From Clavibacter tessellarius (GTDB lineage Bacteria > Actinomycetota > Actinomycetes > Actinomycetales > Microbacteriaceae): DNA of 64,000 nt. The stretch spans positions 18,179 through 82,178 of the forward strand of contig NZ_LQXA01000044.1 of assembly GCF_001618005.1 (NCBI RefSeq). Direction: 5' to 3'. The notes below the pieces were generated by a model. The model did not search any database and was not told the origin of the DNA. It was given only the letters and a program-made list of their open reading frames with translations. Below are positions 16,486-23,794 of the stretch, in pieces. Numbering within the stretch: the stretch's first letter is position 1; every line of letters starts with the position of its first letter. The translations under genes were made by a program, and so were the position numbers.

Positions 16486-17742
16486 TCAGCCGTTCGCCGA
16501 CTCGGCGGCCTTCTGGGCCTCGTCGAGCGCGTCCTGGGGGCTGGCCGCTCCGCTGAGGCTGTTCTGCACGGCCTTCCAGAGCTGCTCGGAGATGCGCGGG
16601 TACTTCGTGCCGAGGTCGTCGCTCGTGCGGCCCTTGGCCTCGCCGACCGCGGTCACCCAGGGTGCGAGGTCGGGATCCGCCGCCACCTGCGCCTTCTGCG
16701 CGTCGGCCGTCGGCGCGACGTAGGAGAGCGTGGTGTCGGTGGCGACGAGGTTGTCCGTGCTGGTGAGGCAGGCCTGGATCCGCTTCGACACGTCGTACCT
16801 GGCCTGGTCCCGCTGCACGGGGACGGTGAGGAACTCGCCGCCGGTGGGCGCGGGGGCCGAACCGCCGTCGCTCGCGGGGATGGAGAGGATCCCGTAGTCC
16901 ATCCCGGAGTCCTTCACGCCCTTCAGCTGCCACGTGCCGTTCTCGCCGAACGCGTACTCCCCGGTGAGGAACTCCTGCCACGAGGTGGTCTGCGTGTTGC
17001 CGATGACGCTGTTGGGCGCGAGGCCGCGCTTCACCCAGTCGGTCCAGAGGGTGAGTGCCTGCACGGCCCGGTCGGAGGAGAGGTCGGTGAGCTCGGCGCC
17101 GGATCCCCAGAAGAACGGCAGGAACTGGAAGCTGCCCTCCTCCGTGCCGATGCCGGAGAACGTGATGCCCTTGCCGCCGGACGCCGTGACCTTCTCGAGC
17201 GCCGCCGTGAGGGAGGCCCAGTCGGTGATGGTGGCCGGATCCACGCCCGCCTTCGCGAGCACCGTCTTGTTGTAGTAGAGCGCGAGGGTGTTGGCGCCGA
17301 TGGGGACGCCGTACGTGTCCTTCCCGATCTGGCCGGCCGCGAGGACGTTCTCCTCGAAGCCGGAGACGTCCGCGCCGGTCTCGTCCGTCGTGGCGAGGAG
17401 GCCGCCCTCGGCGAGCGTGGAGACGACCGGGTTGTCGACGAGCAGCAGGTCGGGTGAGTTGCCCTGCTGGCCGGCGAGGAGCGCCTTGCTCGTGAGGTCG
17501 GAGGTGTCGTAGGCGGTGCGCTGGACGGTGACGCCCGCCTCGGTGCCGCACGTGTCGACGAGCTTCGCCCAGGCGGAGGAGGCGTCGAACTGGGGGTACG
17601 GGTCCCAGAACGTGTACGTGCCGCTGGCGGCGGATCCACCGGAGGCGGCGCTGCCTCCGGTGGAGCAGCCGGCCAGGGCCAGTCCGGCGACGAGCGCGCC
17701 GGCCGCGACGGCCGCGCGCGTGGAGCGGGGGAAGGAGTTCAC
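16486..17742 (-). CDS. ABC sugar transporter substrate-binding lipoprotein (arabinoside importer)
   Basis: A 418-residue lipoprotein from the GTG at 17742, behind GAGGACAA; a longer open frame upstream crosses the promoter and is rejected. The signal peptide ends in lipobox LAGC. The fold is a cluster D sugar-binding protein: SPDLLLVDNPVVSTLAEGG, YGVPIGANTLALYYNK and FGENGTWQLKGV are family landmarks. It captures the sugar outside the cell. The operon has a strong promoter with an operator on the start site and a divergent LacI gene. An arabinose-containing ligand is inferred from the GH127, GH39-like and GH51 neighbours. Confidence 0.9.
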   Translation of the reverse strand: MNSFPRSTRAAVAAGALVAGLALAGCSTGGSAASGGSAASGTYTFWDPYPQFDASSAWAKLVDTCGTEAGVTVQRTAYDTSDLTSKALLAGQQGNSPDLLLVDNPVVSTLAEGGLLATTDETGADVSGFEENVLAAGQIGKDTYGVPIGANTLALYYNKTVLAKAGVDPATITDWASLTAALEKVTASGGKGITFSGIGTEEGSFQFLPFFWGSGAELTDLSSDRAVQALTLWTDWVKRGLAPNSVIGNTQTTSWQEFLTGEYAFGENGTWQLKGVKDSGMDYGILSIPASDGGSAPAPTGGEFLTVPVQRDQARYDVSKRIQACLTSTDNLVATDTTLSYVAPTADAQKAQVAADPDLAPWVTAVGEAKGRTSDDLGTKYPRISEQLWKAVQNSLSGAASPQDALDEAQKAAESANG

Positions 17743-17826
17743 GGGTTGTCCTCTCGGGATGCTGCAGGGCAGGCCCCCGAGGAGTCCGCGCGCGTCGCGC
17801 GGCCGCCTCCCCGATGAGGACTGCAA

Positions 17827-17844
17827 ACCGAAACCGGTTTCGGT
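17827..17844. promoter_or_regulatory. LacI-type operator on the arabinoside operon start site
   Basis: ACCGAAACCGGTTTCGGT is a perfect 18-bp palindrome with a CG centre. It begins a few bases after the predicted -10 of the operon, so it covers the transcription start. The divergent LacI protein at 17904 is the obvious ligand. Confidence 0.85.
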
Positions 17845-17848
17845 ATGG

Positions 17849-17877
17849 AAGGTACGACCGCCTCGTTTGCTTGTCAA
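17849..17877 (-). promoter_or_regulatory. Promoter of the arabinoside ABC operon
   Basis: On the minus strand a consensus -35 TTGACA (17872-17877), a 17-base spacer and -10 TACCTT (17849-17854), followed at once by the operator. Confidence 0.8.
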
Positions 17878-17890
17878 CATCTGGATGAAC

Positions 17891-17896
17891 TATTTT
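17891..17896 (+). promoter_or_regulatory. -10 hexamer of the LacI gene, leaderless
   Basis: TATTTT lies seven bases before the GTG at 17904, and no ribosome-binding site is seen. The local AT-rich patch stands out against the surroundings. Confidence 0.5.
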
Positions 17897-17903
17897 CGAA
17901 CTC

Positions 17904-18929
17904 GTGACCATCGACGGGCCGAGGCCGGGATCCGGCCCGGTGACCCTCGCGGACGTCGCGCGAGCCGCGGGCGTCAGCGTCGCGACCGCCTCCAAGGCGC
18001 TCAACGGACGGGCGCAGGTGCGCGAGTCCACCCGACGACGCGTCGAGGAGGCCGCGACCGCGCTCTCCTTCACGCCGAACTTCTTCGCGCAGGCGCTCAA
18101 CTCCTCGCGCACCGGCACCATCGGCATGGTCACGAGCGACCTCGACGCCCGCTTCGTGCTGCCGATCCTGCTCGGCGCCGAGGACGCGTTCGGCAAGGGG
18201 TCGCTCTCGGTGCTGCTCGCGGACGCCCGCGACGACGCGCTCCGCGAGCAGATGCACCTGCAGTCGCTGCTCACGCGCCGGGTCGACGGCCTCCTCATCG
18301 TGGGGCGCACCACCAACCCGCGGCCGCCCGCGCCCGTGATGGCCGGCGTGCCCGTCGTCTACGTCTACGCGCCGTCGACGGGAGAGGGCGACGTGTCGTT
18401 CACACCCGACAACGTGATGGCGGGGCGCCTCGCGGCCGAGCACCTCATCGCGCGGGGGCGCACGCGCATCGCGCTCGTCAACGGCGAGTCGTCCTACGCG
18501 GCGGCGCACGACCGGGCCGAGGGAGTGATGGCGGCGCTCGCCGACCACGGGCTCGAGCTGGTCGGCGGATCCTCGCTCTACGGCCAGTGGGGCGAGGCGT
18601 GGGGCCGGGACTGCGCGCGCCTGCTCGTGCGCGGCGGGGACCCGGTCGACGGGATCATCGGTGGCAGCGACCACATCGCGCGCGGCGTGCTCGACACCCT
18701 GCGCGACGAGGGCCGCGACGTGCCGGGCGACGTGGCGGTGATCGGCTTCGACGACTGGGACCTGCTCGTGAGCGAGGCACGGCCGCCGCTGTCGAGCGTG
18801 GCCATGGAGCTCGAGCACCTCGGCCGGATCGCGGCGCAGCGGCTGGTCGACATGATCGACGGGGAGCGCACCGCCGGCGTGCACCGGGAGCCCGTGCGGG
18901 TCGTGGCGCGGGCGTCGACCGGCGCGTGA
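17904..18929 (+). CDS. LacI-family repressor of the arabinoside operon
   Basis: A 341-residue regulator. The helix-turn-helix near residues 13-35 reads TLADVARAAGVSVATASKALNG, followed by the hinge helix region (FFAQALNSSRTGTIG) and a periplasmic-binding-protein-like effector domain (VPVVYVYAPSTGEG, DGIIGGSDHIARGVLDTL, VAVIGFDDWD). It is divergent from the binding-protein gene, with the 18-bp operator between them. It probably releases DNA on binding an arabinose-containing sugar. Its last base is shared with the start of the next gene. Confidence 0.93.
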   Translation: MTIDGPRPGSGPVTLADVARAAGVSVATASKALNGRAQVRESTRRRVEEAATALSFTPNFFAQALNSSRTGTIGMVTSDLDARFVLPILLGAEDAFGKGSLSVLLADARDDALREQMHLQSLLTRRVDGLLIVGRTTNPRPPAPVMAGVPVVYVYAPSTGEGDVSFTPDNVMAGRLAAEHLIARGRTRIALVNGESSYAAAHDRAEGVMAALADHGLELVGGSSLYGQWGEAWGRDCARLLVRGGDPVDGIIGGSDHIARGVLDTLRDEGRDVPGDVAVIGFDDWDLLVSEARPPLSSVAMELEHLGRIAAQRLVDMIDGERTAGVHREPVRVVARASTGA

Positions 18930-19453
18930 TGACGGCACCCACGCAGGCCCTGTTCCTCGGCGGGCGCTCGGGCGTCGGCAAGTCGACGGTGGCGGCGGAG
19001 GTGGCGCGGATCCTCGCGGCGGCCGACGTCGCCCATGCGCTCATCGAGGGCGACGCGCTCGACCAGGCGCACCCGGAGCCGTGGCGGCACGGGATCCCGC
19101 TGGCCGAACGGAACCTCGCATGCATGTGGCGGAACTACCGCGACGCGGGCTGGACGCGCGTGATCTACGCGAACACCGTCAGCGTGCTCGAGCTCCCGGG
19201 GCTCACGGCGGCGCTCGGCGGCGAGGTCGAGGCGGTGGGCGTGCTGCTCACCGCGAATGACGCGACGGCCGCCGCGCGGCTGGCGGGGCGCGAGATCGGG
19301 TCGGGGCTGGCGGAGGCGGTGGAGCGCAGCGCGGCGGCCGCGCCGCGGCTCGAGGCGGCGGCGGATGCGGTGCACCGCGTGGCGACCGACGGGCGGACCG
19401 TCGCGGAGATCGCGGCGGAGGTGGTGGCGCTCAGCGGGTGGACATCGGGCTGA
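18929..19453 (+). CDS. P-loop ATPase/kinase-like protein
   Basis: A 174-residue protein whose ATG overlaps the LacI stop (TGATG), so it is translated from the same message. Walker A is clear, GGRSGVGKST at about residues 11-20; IEGDALDQAHPEPW resembles the substrate/second acidic segment of small kinases such as shikimate or gluconate kinase. It looks like a nucleoside- or sugar-kinase-type fold, but I cannot name the substrate. Coupling to a sugar repressor hints at, but does not prove, a sugar role. Confidence 0.7.
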   Translation: MTAPTQALFLGGRSGVGKSTVAAEVARILAAADVAHALIEGDALDQAHPEPWRHGIPLAERNLACMWRNYRDAGWTRVIYANTVSVLELPGLTAALGGEVEAVGVLLTANDATAAARLAGREIGSGLAEAVERSAAAAPRLEAAADAVHRVATDGRTVAEIAAEVVALSGWTSG

Positions 19454-19457
19454 CGCT

Positions 19458-20699
19458 TCAGACGATCCGCGGCCACGTGCTGGTCAGATGCGCCTCGATC
19501 GCCCGGTGCCGGAAGCCGTAGGACGTGCCCCGGTCGATGATGCCGCGCACGGTGTCCAGGCGCTGCGCCGTGGTGCCGACCTCCGCGGCCCTCGACCGGC
19601 CCATCTCCTTCGCGATGCGGGTGAGCGTGCGCTCCGCGGCGGGCAGCGCGGCCATGGCCTCCACGAAGGCACGCTCCCGCGGGGGCAGCCGCTCGAGGAT
19701 CCGCTCCACGTGCGCGGCCGCCTCGCGCTCCGCGCCCCGCCAGCCTGCGTGGACCTCGGCGCGGGTGATCGTCGTCCCCGATCCGGCGTACCAGGCGCGC
19801 TCCCCCGCCAGTTGGAAGAGGAACGGCTCCCCTCGGCACAGGTCGACGACCGCGGCGACGGCGTCCTGGTCCATGCGGATCCGACGGGTGCGACCGGAGC
19901 CCTCCGCGACCTCCCAGCCCGGCAGGACGAAGTCCTGCAGCGCCGCCCGGATGTCCTCGTCGTCGATCGCGGTCAGGACGGTCGTGCGGAAGCGGCGCGC
20001 GAACGTCGCCGCCTTGTGCGCGCCCGCCCGGTCCTCGAAGTCCGGCAGGCCCGTGAGGTACACCGCGATCGGCAAGGACCTGCGCACGTGAGCGCCGCCC
20101 GGGACCACGACGTCCTGCTCGTGCGTGATCGCGTCGCCGAGGGCGATGAGGAGCTGGGAGAGCGTCCGCTCGTCCGTGATGTTCTGCACCTCGTCGATGT
20201 GCACCAGGACGACCCGCTCCTGCCGCATCGCCGCTCGCCCGACCTCGACGAGCAGCGCGGTCAGCGCCGTGTGCGGCTCGGGGCCGGCCTGCTCGGATCC
20301 CGCGCGCACCGTCAGCGACAGCCCGGCGGCGGCGACCGCCTCCACCCTCGCGATGGACTCCTTGATCCGCTTCTCACGCACCGAGGGCAGCCCCGCGGCG
20401 CGAGCGAGCTCCAGCACCGCGGCCGCGACGGGCTTCAGCGGGTCGACGCCGAGGGGGATGCGGAGCTGCGGCGTGACCCAGTCCCCGTCGCGAGCAGCGG
20501 CCTGCGCGATGCGCCGCACGAGCGAGGACTTGCCGAGGCCGGGCTCCCCGAGCACCGTGCGCCCGCGCTCGGGGAGCCCGCGGAGGAGCCGGGGGCGGAC
20601 CACGTCGCGCCAGTCGCTGAGCTGCTCGGTGCGGCCCGCCCAGATCTCCGGGACCGTGTCGGAGCCGGGGCTGAAGGGGTTGTCGGTCGCGTCACGCAT
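19458..20699 (-). CDS. AAA ATPase with C-terminal winged-helix-like domain
   Basis: A 413-residue protein from the ATG at 20699; the open frame continues to 20738, but that would translate the operator repeat. Walker A is GEPGLGKSS at about residue 54, Walker B is RVVLVHIDEVQN. The middle has an arginine-rich lid region (FARRFRTTVLTAIDDEDI). The last 80 residues (LPPRERAFVEAMAALP, TLTRIAKEMGRSRAAEVGTTAQRL, DRGTSYGFRHRAIEAHL) look like a winged helix as in ORC/TniB-type ATPases. That plan suggests a DNA-binding ATPase or STAND-like regulator. Two inverted repeats precede the start, so autoregulation is possible. Confidence 0.75.
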   Translation of the reverse strand: MRDATDNPFSPGSDTVPEIWAGRTEQLSDWRDVVRPRLLRGLPERGRTVLGEPGLGKSSLVRRIAQAAARDGDWVTPQLRIPLGVDPLKPVAAAVLELARAAGLPSVREKRIKESIARVEAVAAAGLSLTVRAGSEQAGPEPHTALTALLVEVGRAAMRQERVVLVHIDEVQNITDERTLSQLLIALGDAITHEQDVVVPGGAHVRRSLPIAVYLTGLPDFEDRAGAHKAATFARRFRTTVLTAIDDEDIRAALQDFVLPGWEVAEGSGRTRRIRMDQDAVAAVVDLCRGEPFLFQLAGERAWYAGSGTTITRAEVHAGWRGAEREAAAHVERILERLPPRERAFVEAMAALPAAERTLTRIAKEMGRSRAAEVGTTAQRLDTVRGIIDRGTSYGFRHRAIEAHLTSTWPRIV

Positions 20700-20700
20700 G

Positions 20701-20744
20701 TTGGTAATGTTACCAAGGTCGCCTGGTGTTGGTAACATTACCGA
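20701..20744. promoter_or_regulatory. Paired operators GGTAA-NN-TTACC upstream of the AAA ATPase
   Basis: TTGGTAATGTTACCAA at 20701-20716 and TTGGTAACATTACCGA at 20729-20744 are two inverted repeats with the same seven-base arms, apart from one change in the second, centred 28 bp apart. They directly abut the ATG at 20699, and the patch is AT-rich compared with its surroundings. This arrangement is typical of cooperative binding by a repressor dimer. Confidence 0.75.
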
Positions 20745-20761
20745 TGTTAGTGCTTGGTGGT

Positions 20762-21682
20762 TCAGGCCCTCCTAGCCGCGTCCGCGACCGCGGTCACCGC
20801 GGTCACCGCGGTCACCGCGGTCACCGCGAGCTCCGCGAGCCGGTGGTCGCGCTCCTCCTCGTGGGCCGTGATGGTGACGACCGCGTCGCGGGATCCGTCG
20901 ACCAGCACGTACTGGCCGTAGCGGCCGTCGAGGCGCCACGCGTCGCCGGGGCCGTCCCAGGTCGCGAGGCTGTAGCGGGCGAAGGGCGCGTGCGGGTCGT
21001 CGGCGCCGGTGGCGACCCAGGATGCGTGCATCCGGTCGATCCACTCCGCGCTCACGAGCTGGCGGCCCTCCCAGGCGCCGCGGTCGCGCAGCAGCCGGCC
21101 GATGCGCGCGAGCTCGCCGGTGCGGAGCTCCAGGCCGCTGCCGCCCACGATGAAGCCGAGGGGACAGCGGTGCCACTGCGGGTTCTCGATGCCGAGCGGA
21201 TCGAACAGGCGCGGGAGGAGCCAGTCGCGGACGTCGCCGACCGCGGCGGCGAGCACCCGCAGGGCGACGTAGGGGCTGGCGTCGCTGTACCGGAAGACGC
21301 GGCCGCGGCTCGGGAGCCCGAGCATCGCCTGCGCGAGGTCGGGGCCGGGCACGGGCTCGTCGCCGAACCAGGCGAAGTCGATGCCGCTCGTCATGGTGAG
21401 GAGGTGCTCGACGGTGACACCGTCGACGCCCGGGCCGAGGTCGAGATCCGGCAGCAGCTCGGGCACGCGGGTGTCGAGCCGGAGGATCCCCTCGTCCACG
21501 GCAATGCCGACGGCGAGCGCGCACACGCCCTTGGACACCGAGTGCAGGTTCTCGCGGTCGTCGCTGCGCCAGCGGTGCGCGACCTCGTCGTCGCCGATCC
21601 GCACGACCGCGCCGTATGCGCCGAGCCGCTCGCGGTCGATGCCCTCGACGAGGCGGGCGAGGGCGTCGGCGGCGATGCTCAT
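20762..21682 (-). CDS. Serine hydrolase, beta-lactamase/DD-peptidase (class C) family
   Basis: A 306-residue protein without a signal peptide, from an ATG six bases after CACACT. The catalytic SxxK is SVSK in ENLHSVSKGVCALAVG, the second motif is YSD in FRYSDASPYVALR, and LLTMTSGIDF is the usual segment between them. The family includes esterases and peptidases; a cytoplasmic location argues against a role in cell-wall cleavage or penicillin defence. The C-terminus ends in four TAV repeats encoded by a 9-bp tandem repeat. Confidence 0.85.
   Translation of the reverse strand: MSIAADALARLVEGIDRERLGAYGAVVRIGDDEVAHRWRSDDRENLHSVSKGVCALAVGIAVDEGILRLDTRVPELLPDLDLGPGVDGVTVEHLLTMTSGIDFAWFGDEPVPGPDLAQAMLGLPSRGRVFRYSDASPYVALRVLAAAVGDVRDWLLPRLFDPLGIENPQWHRCPLGFIVGGSGLELRTGELARIGRLLRDRGAWEGRQLVSAEWIDRMHASWVATGADDPHAPFARYSLATWDGPGDAWRLDGRYGQYVLVDGSRDAVVTITAHEEERDHRLAELAVTAVTAVTAVTAVADAARRA
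20787..20822. repeat. Tandem repeat of a 9-bp unit in the serine hydrolase gene
   Basis: Four perfect copies of ACCGCGGTC, with a degenerate fifth following, encode TAVTAVTAVTAV on the minus strand near the end of the protein. A multiple of three means copy-number change would alter length without a frameshift. Confidence 0.9.
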
Positions 21683-21820
21683 GGATCCAGTGTGGCGCGC
21701 GGCGGCATGGTCGGACCGGCGGGGGCGCGGGTCTTCCCCGGGCGGGGGAACCGTGCGAGGGTGGCGGCTCGGCATCGGCGCGGCGGACGCGAGCGGCCGA
21801 TCGGGGCGGTAGGGGACGGC

Positions 21821-22156
21821 ATGCGGCTCGCGACGCGGATCACCATCGGGGTGCTGGCGGGGGAGCTCGTCGCGCTGGCGGTGCTGCTGCTCCTCGCCGA
21901 TCGGTGGGAGGACATGGGCTGGCCCGTTCTCGGGATGGAGCACCCGCTGATCGCGGTCGGGTTCGCGCTGCCGCCGCTCGTGGTGCTGACCGCTGTCGTG
22001 CTCGTGCTGCTGGCGGGGACGCGGATCGTCGTGGCTGAAGCCGGCGCGTGGCGCGCGCGGCGGGAGTGGGACCGGGAGCAGGCGGATGCCGCGGCCGCCG
22101 GTGCCGCAGCCTCGGCCGGGCTCAGAGCATCGTCGCGTCCCGCTGCCCGTCGGTGA
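21821..22156 (+). CDS. Small two-segment membrane protein, unknown
   Basis: A 111-residue protein from an ATG behind GTAGGGGAC. Two hydrophobic stretches (about residues 7-25, and 48-68 with LPPLVVLTAVVLVLLAG) are followed by a basic, alanine-rich cytoplasmic tail. It overlaps the convergent acetyltransferase by 35 bases. No family recognised; the composition and start site make it a plausible gene rather than a certain one. Confidence 0.5.
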   Translation: MRLATRITIGVLAGELVALAVLLLLADRWEDMGWPVLGMEHPLIAVGFALPPLVVLTAVVLVLLAGTRIVVAEAGAWRARREWDREQADAAAAGAAASAGLRASSRPAARR

Positions 22157-22688
22157 GGGCGCGGTCGGCGTAGACGAGGCGCATCACGGCCGGGTCGGGA
22201 TTGCCCGGATCCCGCCCGCGGTGCACGAGCACCAACCCGGCCCGCTCGGCCACGGCCGCCGAGGCCCGGTTGTGGGCGACGAGGTAGGCGACCACCGGCA
22301 GCTCGGGGCGGAGGATGCGCGCCCGCTCGATCGCCCGCCCGGCCATCTCGGTCGCGTAGCCGCGGCCGTGCACGGCCGGCGTGAAGCGGTAGCCGAGGTT
22401 CCAGAAGGCGTCGTGCGCGATGCCGCAGCCGCCGAACCCGACGACCGCGTCGGCGTCCCGTTCCCGCACGATCCAGGTGCCCAGGCCGTCGCGCTCCCAG
22501 TCCTCGACGCGCGTGCGGAGGAAGCGGTCGGTCTGCGCGGGATCCGTCACGCGGAGCGACGGGTAGTGGGTCCAGACGGCGGGGTCGGAGAGGATCGCGT
22601 GCACCTCGGCGGCGTCATCGGCCGACGGGAGGTGGAGGTCGAGCCGGAGGGTGCGGTCGTCGGGGTCGGCGAGGCGGGCGGCGGGCAT
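22122..22688 (-). CDS. GNAT N-acetyltransferase, RimJ/RimL type
   Basis: A 188-residue acetyltransferase. Its ATG at 22688 is six bases from TACCGT, so probably leaderless. Landmarks: RLDLHLPSADDAAEVHAILSDPAVW, IVRERDADAVVGFGGC, WNLGYRFTPAVHGRGYATEMAG for the acetyl-CoA loop, and AYLVAHNRASAAVAERAGLVLVHRG at the end. The acceptor cannot be deduced. It is the third-last gene of a run of small minus-strand genes, each with its own start signal. Confidence 0.85.
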   Translation of the reverse strand: MPAARLADPDDRTLRLDLHLPSADDAAEVHAILSDPAVWTHYPSLRVTDPAQTDRFLRTRVEDWERDGLGTWIVRERDADAVVGFGGCGIAHDAFWNLGYRFTPAVHGRGYATEMAGRAIERARILRPELPVVAYLVAHNRASAAVAERAGLVLVHRGRDPGNPDPAVMRLVYADRALTDGQRDATML

Positions 22689-22719
22689 GCGTCGACGGTA
22701 GCGGCGACCCGGCCCGGAG

Positions 22720-23118
22720 TCAGCCGCGCGCGACCAGCGCCGCGAGCCGGTCGAGGTCCGCCGCGACGAGCGCCGCGTCCTCCGCGAACGTGACGTCGGT
22801 CATGCCCGGCCGCCGGAAGAGCGTGAACACGACCTCGCTGCCGTCGTCGTTCGGGAGGACGCGCAGCGGGTTGCGGACCACCGTGCCGTCGGGGAGCGTC
22901 ACGTCGTGGTCGAGGATCCCGAGCTCTCGCGGGCCCGTGAACGCGATCTCGATCGCGCCCATCGGCGAGTCCGACAGCCAGCGCCCGCCCTCGAGCCGGA
23001 TCCCCGCGCTGACGCCCGCCGCCCACTCCGGCAGCCGGGCCGGATCCCCCGCGACGGCCACCACGGAGGCCACGTCGGCGTCGACGGATCGGGTGATGTG
23101 CAGCGCGGGCCAGGTCAC
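22720..23118 (-). CDS. SRPBCC-fold protein
   Basis: A 132-residue protein from a GTG six bases after TAGCGT. The pattern ALHITRSVDADVASVVAVAGDPARLPEWAAGV at the start and a C-terminal long helix (FAEDAALVAADLDRLAALV) with strands between (MGAIEIAFTG, LGILDHDVTLPDG) match the START/polyketide-cyclase-like helix-grip fold. Such proteins bind hydrophobic ligands; the ligand here is unknown. Confidence 0.75.
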   Translation of the reverse strand: MTWPALHITRSVDADVASVVAVAGDPARLPEWAAGVSAGIRLEGGRWLSDSPMGAIEIAFTGPRELGILDHDVTLPDGTVVRNPLRVLPNDDGSEVVFTLFRRPGMTDVTFAEDAALVAADLDRLAALVARG

Positions 23119-23127
23119 GCTCCGACG

Positions 23128-23463
23128 CTACCCGGGAGCGGCACGAGCGCGGGAGCCGCCCCGAGAGGCCAGCACGCTCGCGAGCACGACGGGGAACGCG
23201 CCGGCGAGGGCGACGAGCGCGTAGCCGTCGCCGAGCACGAGGGCAGACGCCGCGGCGATCATTTGCAGGGCGAAGCCGACGACCAGCGCCGCTACGCCGA
23301 CCAGCGTGACGTTCCGCAAGAAGCGTCGTGAGGACGCAGGGCTGTCAATGCCAGAAGAAACGTCGGCCGGGATCACAGTCGCGGTGGACAGCACCACCAG
23401 CGCCGTCCCGCCAGCACGATTCAAGGAAAGGGGTGCGTCATGTGCAGCGCTGTTCTCCAGCAC
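23128..23463 (-). CDS. Small membrane protein, unknown
   Basis: A 111-residue protein with a polar 48-residue N-terminus and two membrane segments (VTLVGVAALVVGFALQMIAA and YALVALAGAFPVVLASVLA) closed by a basic tail. It precedes the SRPBCC gene by nine bases on the same strand. No family recognised. Confidence 0.5.
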   Translation of the reverse strand: MLENSAAHDAPLSLNRAGGTALVVLSTATVIPADVSSGIDSPASSRRFLRNVTLVGVAALVVGFALQMIAAASALVLGDGYALVALAGAFPVVLASVLASRGGSRARAAPG

Positions 23464-23794
23464 GCTTTCCGCGAATCCGGATGTCGCGACGCGTGTGTGC
23501 CACGGCGCAAGCTCTATATCCGGCAGATGACACGTCGGGCCCCGAGATGGCGGGGATGCATAGCACGGGGAAGCCTTGGTTGACAGTCACATGCCCGTCT
23601 CATGCCGTGTCCGCATATATGAGGACTTGCATTCACGCCCGCTGCCCCATACGACGATTGCGCATGAGTCGGCTGATTCCCACGCCTCGCCCCCAGACCG
23701 GGGGTCAATGCACTCGTTCGTGCCGAGTGGGTTGGTGCACCACGTAGCTTCGAAAAGGCACAGATGCCTGTGCAAAGAAGCTGAGGGGAAAGAC
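23464..23794. other. Non-coding leader region before the RHS gene
   Basis: About 330 bases without a convincing gene. They are less GC-rich than the flanks, with patches such as GCATATATGAGG. TTGACA occurs at 23580-23585 but has no good -10 at the right distance. A small hairpin, GCACAG-ATGC-CTGTGC (23758-23773), stands just before the ribosome-binding site GAGGGGA of the RHS gene. Confidence 0.5.

Noticed and set aside
20700..20738. Upstream start for the AAA ATPase
   Set aside because: It would translate the operator repeat; the ATG at 20699 directly follows it.
20787..20822. CRISPR-like array
   Set aside because: The 9-bp unit repeats without spacers and lies in frame inside a gene. No CRISPR repeat or cas gene is seen anywhere in the window.
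23580..23620. TTGACA and CATATATGAG as the RHS promoter
   Set aside because: The -35 is good, but the AT-rich box is about 28 bases away, too far, and the hexamer at 17-18 bases is poor.
23576..23794. Longer N-terminus for the RHS protein
   Set aside because: A start at 23576 would put 73 residues of poor composition before the signal peptide. The ATG at 23795 has GAGGGGA and begins the signal directly.
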